From Trichoplusia ni (Eukaryota > Arthropoda > Insecta > Lepidoptera > Noctuidae): a stretch of DNA of 64,000 nucleotides. The stretch lies in NCBI RefSeq assembly GCF_003590095.1, contig NC_039488.1, positions 1,116,001 through 1,180,000 on the forward strand, in the 5' to 3' direction. Position numbers and translations under genes: made by a program. The notes beneath the pieces were generated by a model that was given only the letters and a program-made list of their open reading frames with translations, was not told where the DNA came from and did not search any database. Positions 58,094-64,000 of this stretch are shown piece by piece; position 1 is the first letter of the stretch, and each line of letters starts with the position of its first letter.

Positions 58094-58246
58094 GTTCAAC
58101 TCATTTGTGCGCGCGGCGCTGTGTGCGTGCGATTGACAGCGACGTTTACTATGGAAGCTTTAATTTGTGTGATAGTGGCACACTAATTAAAGCTGTGCTA
58201 GTACATAACGTCACTGTCATGACGCCATGCGCAAAGATGAGTTGAC
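58094..58246. mobile_element. Palindromic MITE
   Basis: GTTCAACTCATTTGTGCGCG on the left is mirrored by CGCATGCGC...GATGAGTTGAC-type sequence on the right, and further in GACAGCGACGTT mirrors AACGTCACTGTC. The centre (near 58154-58193) is itself a palindrome around AGCTTTAATT/AATTAAAGCT. The whole 153 bases form one imperfect hairpin. No coding frame. Confidence 0.7.
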
Positions 58247-59237
58247 TTGATTTTAATATCGTCCGTTTTTATCTTAATTTCGGGTTCATCGTTCACCTGG
58301 ATCATCGTTTACGACGTAAGACGTAGAGGCAGCCACCGTAAATATCCCACTGGTCTATTTTGAATATGATTTTTTCCTCCGTCATAGTTTTTATGATACG
58401 AAATATTGGTGTTGACTTTTATGTGACCGTGAGACAATTTATGGGATCTAAATATCGTAAATAATATCATGTTTTTTGCTTGATAGTTCTTGTAAGTGTG
58501 ACTGGGGAAATAGGATCATTTATACCTTTCAAAATTAGTAATATTTTGGTTTTAAATTGGACTTTTAAACTTACATGTTTCACAATCACTGATTCGAAAT
58601 TTGACATTCTTTGTATGAAAAAACCTGTGAAGTAATTCAACGGGAACTTATGCGGCGGTGGTGAAACAGGCCCTTAGAATTAGTAATTAGTGTTTAGATT
58701 TATTGAACATAAATTTTGAACTTCTGACTGACAAAAATACGAAATAAATCACCACATAGAACTCTATGTTTTGTCGTCAAAAGAAAACTATATAAAATAC
58801 GAAATTATATCAAAAAACAACTGCATCATCCCGTCTTATTCAATTACAAACCGGAATCTAATCAACATTCAAACTGAAAAACTCGAACCGAATCACAATT
58901 GACTAAGCAAAGTATAAAAGACAATCATCGCAACCAAGATGACTATTAGTGTAATGACTGAATTTAATGACTATTATTATTACCATGAGATTACATAGCA
59001 AGATATTGAATGCAGTGTGAATTACACGTACGATCTTGGGACGTAAATTGAACATAAAGACATCTGAAGCCTTCACTTATGAAGGTTAAAGGGCACAATG
59101 AATGCTCACCGCCGTTCGCAATACGCAAGAAAAATACTTAGGTAGGTGAAAATTGAAACTTTATTTTTATTATTATCACTTACTTAATTTTATTATTAAG
59201 TCTTTTAACCAATCTTATAAACTAATAACTCCACAAA
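58247..59237. other. Intergenic AT-rich sequence, nothing recognised
   Basis: No exon or repeat identified in this kilobase. Confidence 0.45.
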
Positions 59238-59276
59238 ACTGTTTTCACAATTTCAAAGACAAATTGTGAAAACAGT
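59238..59276. repeat. Perfect 16-bp hairpin with 7-base loop
   Basis: ACTGTTTTCACAATTT at 59238-59253 is the exact reverse complement of AAATTGTGAAAACAGT at 59261-59276; the loop is CAAAGAC. It could be a transcribed stem-loop, a snap-back duplication or a TE end. Confidence 0.8.
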
Positions 59277-59469
59277 ACACCGGATAGGTAAAACTTAGAA
59301 CGAATCATCATAACTAAAAAAAAATTTGTCGGCTAGTGTCACAAGACAGCCAGCTGTGCGAGATATATATTAATACTCAATCTTTGTTCCTTCTTCCTCC
59401 TGCTCTCCTAGCCCGATGGGACGGCAATCTGAAACAAACGGAGAGATCAGGCAAACCCCACATTGTTAC

Positions 59470-59605
59470 GTGCCTTCCAAAACACAGAAGCTGCGATATT
59501 CATTTCTAAAATATACACTACATTCGAAAAAACTGGATTTAACTCGGGACCTGTGGACAGTCCAGCGGTCTTACCACTAGGCTATCATAACCCGGATATT
59601 GTGTC
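59470..59605 (-). repeat. Possible second type of tRNA-like SINE fragment
   Basis: It contains 'ACGTGCCTTCCAAAACACAGAAGC' and 'GACAGTCCAGCGGTCTTACCACTAGGCTATCATAACCC'. On the minus strand the latter reads like a tRNA A-box region (TATGATAGCCTAGTGGTAAGACCGC). Single copy here, so only a tentative call. Confidence 0.4.
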
Positions 59606-60584
59606 TCACAAGTGCTTATGAGGATTGAGCAATGAAAGTAAAGATTGATAATACAGATGTTTTTTATTGTCAGTTATAACTAGGTGAAGATTTATGAAAT
59701 GTTTAAGCAATTATCACTTCATAATATAGACGATGCTATGTGAATTATGTGGCTATAAGATACGTATCATGATACTGCACTAGAATATCGCCTTATAAAA
59801 TAAAACCTATAGTTATAGAAGAGAGTCGTCGCTCTATGACATGTAGAGCGCTTTTCTTTTCAATTAAAATTTGTTAGCAGGAGTTGACCTTACCTAACTG
59901 GTTACTCTGAATTGAAACGTCGAAACATGGGTCCAAGTGTCATCGCCTCTTTTCAAGAACAGACAATAAAACTACTCTTTCACAACCATAATATTAATTA
60001 CTATTTTAAGACGTAGTGATGTAGAACAAAGTTCTTTTAAGGGAATCACAGGAAGAGGCAGGTCAAGATATTATTTTTAAAGAGATGAAGTACCTTTATT
60101 CAAATCGAAATCACTATAGACGTATCTCTACAAATTGAAACGGATGTAGGAAAATAAAAATAACAGTGATCGTAACCTTAAGAAAACCTTTAAGTATAAT
60201 TATTTGCGTGAGTGTATAAGTGAGTCTGATACTCATAATTATAATACCCACTTATTCTAATTGAAGAAAATGTTCGATAAAATAAAATGTTCCCCAGTTT
60301 TTGCTTTCACCTGTCGGGTGTAAAAAGGTTTCGTAATGGAGATCTTTCATCGGCCATTACGATCGGTGTTTACCTGTATTTCTTGTTTAAGAGATACGAG
60401 CTGTTAAACGTAAACGTACACGTTGAAAGTGGAACGCATTTTGATCTAAAACAGTGTTACTAAAGGTGGGTCGTTCTATTTTTAAATTACTGCTGTAGCC
60501 AAAAGCCAGTTAGATTGCAGTAGAAAGAGCTACTTCTATTAAAAAAAAAGGATGAAATAAGGCAATGTTGTTTCAACAGTCACA
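59606..60584. other. Intergenic sequence with a repeat remnant
   Basis: Bases 59820-60020 resemble the short repeat also seen near 33080 and 41512. No gene. Confidence 0.4.
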
Positions 60585-60847
60585 TATCTATATCTATACT
60601 AATATATAAAGCTGAAGAATTTGTTTGTTTGTTTGAACGCGCTAATCTCAGGAACTAATGGTTCCAATTGAAAAATTCTTTTTGTGTTGAATAGATCATT
60701 CATCGAGGAAGGCTTTAGGCTATAAACCATTACGCTGCGACTAATAGGAGCGAAGATACAATGGAAAATATGAAAGAAACAGGGCGGGTATAAATTATAA
60801 CTTGAGTATATCTTCTACCCACGGGGACGAAGTCGCGGGCATCAGCT
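60585..60847 (+). repeat. Dispersed repeat family B, copy 3
   Basis: Same structure as 51183-51451, from 'TATCTATATCTATACTAATATATAAAGC' to 'GACGAAGTCGCGGGCATCAGC'. Only small differences are visible. Confidence 0.7.
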
Positions 60848-60889
60848 TGTTAGACGACAATATTCGTTTTATTTCATTTTTCTTTTTGT

Positions 60890-60982
60890 AATTCATACCC
60901 ATGATTGAGCTCTGTCGCCTAGAAAGGGAGAGGAATATTTTCGGCTGTGGACTACTTAAGACAGACTGATGATGATGATGTG
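60890..60982 (+). repeat. Retroposon 3' end with (GAT)n tail
   Basis: A short segment ('GTCGCCTAGAAAGGGAGAGG', 'GGCTGTGGACTACTTAAGACAGA') ends in CTGATGATGATGATG. The tail resembles that of the 5S-headed SINE, which suggests mobilisation by related LINE machinery. Confidence 0.45.
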
Positions 60983-61585
60983 AAATAATAACATAGCTAA
61001 CTAGAAAAAAAATGCACAATTTTTTTTATTAAACTATGGCCGTATTTCGTCAAAACATTATATTACTAAAATCGACATATCTGAAAGAAAAGTGAATTTT
61101 AACTCATTTAATTACAATAGTTTTCCATGAAAGTTTACTACTATGCTCAGAATATTCACTCACGAAAATATTCAAATATTCACGTTTTATTAATTGCCCC
61201 TATTAATAATCCACAATCAAATATTATTTTTAAACTAACAGCTGGTAGCGACTCGCTCGGTAAGGCTATAAATTGGAACGAACAAAATACCGGAATTAAT
61301 ACAATGCACCACGTATGTTGTCAACAATGAATTACAAAAACAGACCTAAAAGCTATGACGTTAAGGTGCTATGTATATTGAGTTGTTTACATTGCTGGGT
61401 GGTTTACTGTACAGACAACAACAAAAGTAAAAGATCTCAAAAAGTTAATATTTCGGATGTCATACACTTAAACTGAAACGTTAATTATTTTTAGTAGACC
61501 TTACGTATTAAGCAACTTTAAATTGTAAAGTTGCGAAACAGTGAAGACAGTTTTCTGCACGTATAGCTAAAAGGCATAGGTAACA
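60983..61585. other. Intergenic AT-rich sequence, nothing recognised
   Basis: No exon or repeat identified; the frame at 61127-61330 is unsupported. Confidence 0.4.
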
Positions 61586-61697
61586 ATCCCGAACCCACTG
61601 TGCACGACTTGTCTTAGGTTCGGACCCCATTTGTTTTGTGTGATCCACGAATGCTTGTTCTGAGTCTATGTCTTGTAATTTTTTGAACCCCTCACGA
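61585..61697 (+). repeat. tRNA-headed SINE fragment
   Basis: A diverged B box (GGTTCGGACCCC) is followed by 'GTGTGATCCACGAATGCTTGTTCTGAGTC', in the order of the 63443 copy. The A-box half is degraded. Confidence 0.55.
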
Positions 61698-62187
61698 CAC
61701 AAGTATTAAATCCCTTAATGAGAAATACGTTAAAAAGACAGATACTTCAAGCGATAGCAGAATTAAATACACGACACGACTTTCAATAAAAGTCCTATCA
61801 AAATATGTGAAATAGATTTTAAATTTCATTATGTCCATTGAATTTTTTGCCGACTACACATAACTTATGCATGAGTGTGTAAACGTTATCCACACACATG
61901 AGAAATGATTTGTGATCCCATAAAACGCCTTTACTTTCATTGCGAGATGGGATGTATGGGTTGTATGGGACAATGGATGGTGGCATACAAAAAAGGACCA
62001 ACCTACATAATCTGCATATGTTGTTGAGTTCTGACAATTTAATTGTTTACTGGTTAAGGCGGTTTAAAAGTTTGTTTGTTTGTATGTTTTTAGTTTCTTA
62101 TTTCATATTTTTGAGGAAATGGTTACGGTTTTGGTGTATTTTTTTGTAACTGGTTTAAACATTACTTTGTAGTTTTTATACTTATTT
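61698..62187. other. Intergenic AT-rich sequence, nothing recognised
   Basis: No exon or repeat identified; overlapping frames on both strands at 61819-62149 are unsupported. Confidence 0.4.
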
Positions 62188-62300
62188 TATAACTAGCTGT
62201 TACTTCGCCCGCGTGGATGTCGGTTGTAGTTGCAAAAACATATTAAAGTTTGCCATAAAAGCGATCATGGGAAGAGGGTGGACATATAAAAATAGCTTGG
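62188..62300 (-). repeat. Fragment of a 'CGGGCGAAGTAACAGCTAGT'-type repeat
   Basis: 'ACTAGCTGTTACTTCGCCCGCGTGG' at the left end is the inverted form of the ends seen at 42128 and 42486. Confidence 0.5.
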
Positions 62301-62799
62301 CAAACAATTACTTGGGTCATACTCACATAACTTCATTCGTCATCTCACAAACTTTTTATAGCTACGATTCTTTGAAAAGCAAGTACAGTAGAACCCGCAG
62401 TTAAGCCTTGATTTTCAAAACCGTACAACACATTATTTGAATATACTTGGTTTACGACAAATGGACGTTTATGATTTATTGCAAACGCCTGCCACTTGCA
62501 CTCAATAAATTATTGCTTATTTGGTTTGTACTAATTCTGTATTGACTGCAAAATTGTTTTCAAGTGTTTTATACTGGTAACTTAGCGGTTGAAAATATAT
62601 GTGTGCTGCTGGATTTTGAGGGTTCGGAGTTCATACTGGAAAATAATAATTAGACTTTAAAGAGTTATTATGTGCAAGTTCTTTACTGTTATTTTGAAAA
62701 TACATAATGGTGAAGTTGAAATAAAATTACCGTTTTTTTTTTAAATTACAAAACTGCAAATAGTTAGGCGGTTACTATTTTTAATAAAAAAAAAAAACG
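62301..62799. other. Intergenic AT-rich sequence, nothing recognised
   Basis: No exon or repeat identified apart from a poly-A tract beginning at about 62783. Confidence 0.4.
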
Positions 62800-62960
62800 A
62801 CTCAGCGCCAAGTAATGTAATCCCTATGTCGCGAGGGTTGTAGAAACATTCGAATCCCCAAAGAGACCCAGACTCAGGTCAAGCATTCGTGGATCACACA
62901 AATGCTTAGTCCTACGCGGGGTTCGCACCTCAACCACTCAGCTATCCGTGCTGCAGCCAC
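62800..62960 (-). mobile_element. tRNA-headed SINE copy, inverted
   Basis: On the minus strand it starts GCACGGATAGCTGAGTGG (A box) and continues through a B-box region with GCGAACCCCGCG. It ends at an A/T tract near 62783-62800. Same family as 15157 and 63443. Confidence 0.7.
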
Positions 62961-63442
62961 GCAATATTTCTGAGCATTTTGCCCACAAGTGGCCATAGGA
63001 ATAATTCCAGACGGATTTCAACACGTACCTCGTAAGATATTAGTATTGCGGTTTCAGTATCTTAGGCATAGCGTAATGATAATAGCTTTGCTCCATTACC
63101 GTATAATTTTATGGTTTCGTGAAGGTTTTTCCTTATTAACTAAGAAGATACTTTTTGTACGTGAATAGGAGAAAACAATTATTTTTATATCCTTTCTGTA
63201 ATAAAAATATCGTTAAAATAATAATATATTCTCGGTTTCGGGCAGTCAGGAGAGCCGACATTAGTATAGGTTATTTAATCAAAGACTTGATTGTAACTCA
63301 TTATCCTTTATTACCATTAGAATCATCACTTTGGAAAATTCCCAACTAGGACCATTTGATTAACGATTAGCCGGGAGAGAACGGCGTTCAACAAATACTC
63401 CACCATCAAACTAAATGTCCATCAAAAGTTATCCAAAGGATT
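62961..63442. other. Intergenic sequence, nothing recognised
   Basis: The frame at 63155-63349 has no supporting features. Confidence 0.4.
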
Positions 63443-63605
63443 GCATCAATAGCCAAGTGGTTGAGGGCAAACCACTGAGCGCGACGTGTCACAGGTTTGA
63501 TCCCCGCCTTGGACAAGCATATGTTGTGATCGACGAAGTTATGTCCTGACTTGAATATCTGTGAAACTCCCCGCGACACAACGATTAAGCTCCTTAACCC
63601 GTTAG
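63443..63605 (+). mobile_element. tRNA-headed SINE copy
   Basis: Perfect A box TAGCCAAGTGG at 63450-63460 and B box GGTTTGATCCC at 63494-63504, spaced as in a tRNA gene. The body then gives 'GACTTGAATATCTGTGAAACTCCCCGCGACA'. It cannot be a tRNA gene because no acceptor stem or anticodon arm can be folded. Confidence 0.75.
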
Positions 63606-64000
63606 TCGTATTAAAACATTTTCAATATGTTCGGTGAACAAGTCTCTAACATAACAATAAAATCATTTTTTTTAATTAAGTATTCCGCTAGAGACAATGA
63701 CCCACATGCCAGTGTCCACGCGGAAATTAAGTACAAAGGTTTAAATAAAGAGGTTGCAGGCTATCTATAACAAATGAGGTTTTAATAACTTTTTGCCACT
63801 GATTCCCATGTCCATCTCCGATGTGAAATATTCATGATTCCTATAAATGTTTAGGAATTACAGTAAGAACGAATATTTGCGAGGTTATGTACTAATTGTA
63901 GGACAAGACTAGAACAATATTTACATACATAAATAAATTATCCTTGGAATCAAATTTTACGTGTAAAAACTATTTGCTCTATCAAATAAACAGTGTTCGG
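63606..64000. other. Intergenic sequence to the right edge, nothing recognised
   Basis: AT-rich DNA without exon or repeat. Confidence 0.4.

Noticed and set aside
63443..63520. tRNA gene (A and B boxes present)
   Set aside because: No acceptor stem or anticodon arm can be paired, and related copies exist; it is a SINE head.

Overview
The window looks like about 64 kb of AT-rich animal genomic DNA, most likely from a moth or butterfly (Lepidoptera). The reasons are a conserved insect gene split by long introns, and interspersed repeats of lepidopteran type: SINEs with a tRNA-like head, elements ending in GATG tracts, and repeats ending in 'CGGGCGAAAAGCTAGT'-like tails. No rRNA or functional tRNA gene, CRISPR array or bacterial feature was seen.

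Bases 1 to about 29,750 hold the 5' half of one minus-strand gene, the insect HIF-1 alpha orthologue similar (sima). The gene runs off the left edge. Two exons are certain. Exon 2 (4337-4524) encodes the bHLH DNA-binding domain and exon 3 (543-715) encodes the start of PAS-A; their splice phases match. Several candidate first exons lie upstream, each starting with ATG and ending in phase 2, as exon 2 requires: 5371-5435, 13252-13643, 25296-25327, and more weakly 25703-25734 and 29724-29740. Each would give the protein a different N terminus. The one at 13252-13643 would add about 130 residues rich in Pro, Tyr and Gln. Human HIF1A is also known to use alternative first exons, so the arrangement is plausible, but it needs transcript evidence.

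Bases 29,750 to 42,950 contain no gene I can support. They hold repeats: a complete SINE with a 5S-rRNA-like head (39998-40354, with a 12-bp target duplication), a MITE (40409-40686), and several truncated dispersed repeats.

Two complete LTR retrotransposons follow. A Ty1/copia element (42958-47918, plus strand) has one intact 1331-codon gag-pol reading frame, 363-bp LTRs that I read as identical, and ATAAC target duplications. A Ty3/gypsy element (51640-57804, minus strand) has separate gag and pol frames, 308-bp LTRs that I read as identical, and CAAG target duplications. Its Gag begins with an Arg/Ser-rich segment like those of splicing factors. Its protease seems to have lost its catalytic motif where gag ends and pol begins. 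Both insertions are young.

The right end (57,805-64,000) has only repeats: a palindromic MITE, a perfect 16-bp hairpin, SINE copies and fragments of other families. Most short open reading frames in the window are chance or are antisense to the elements.
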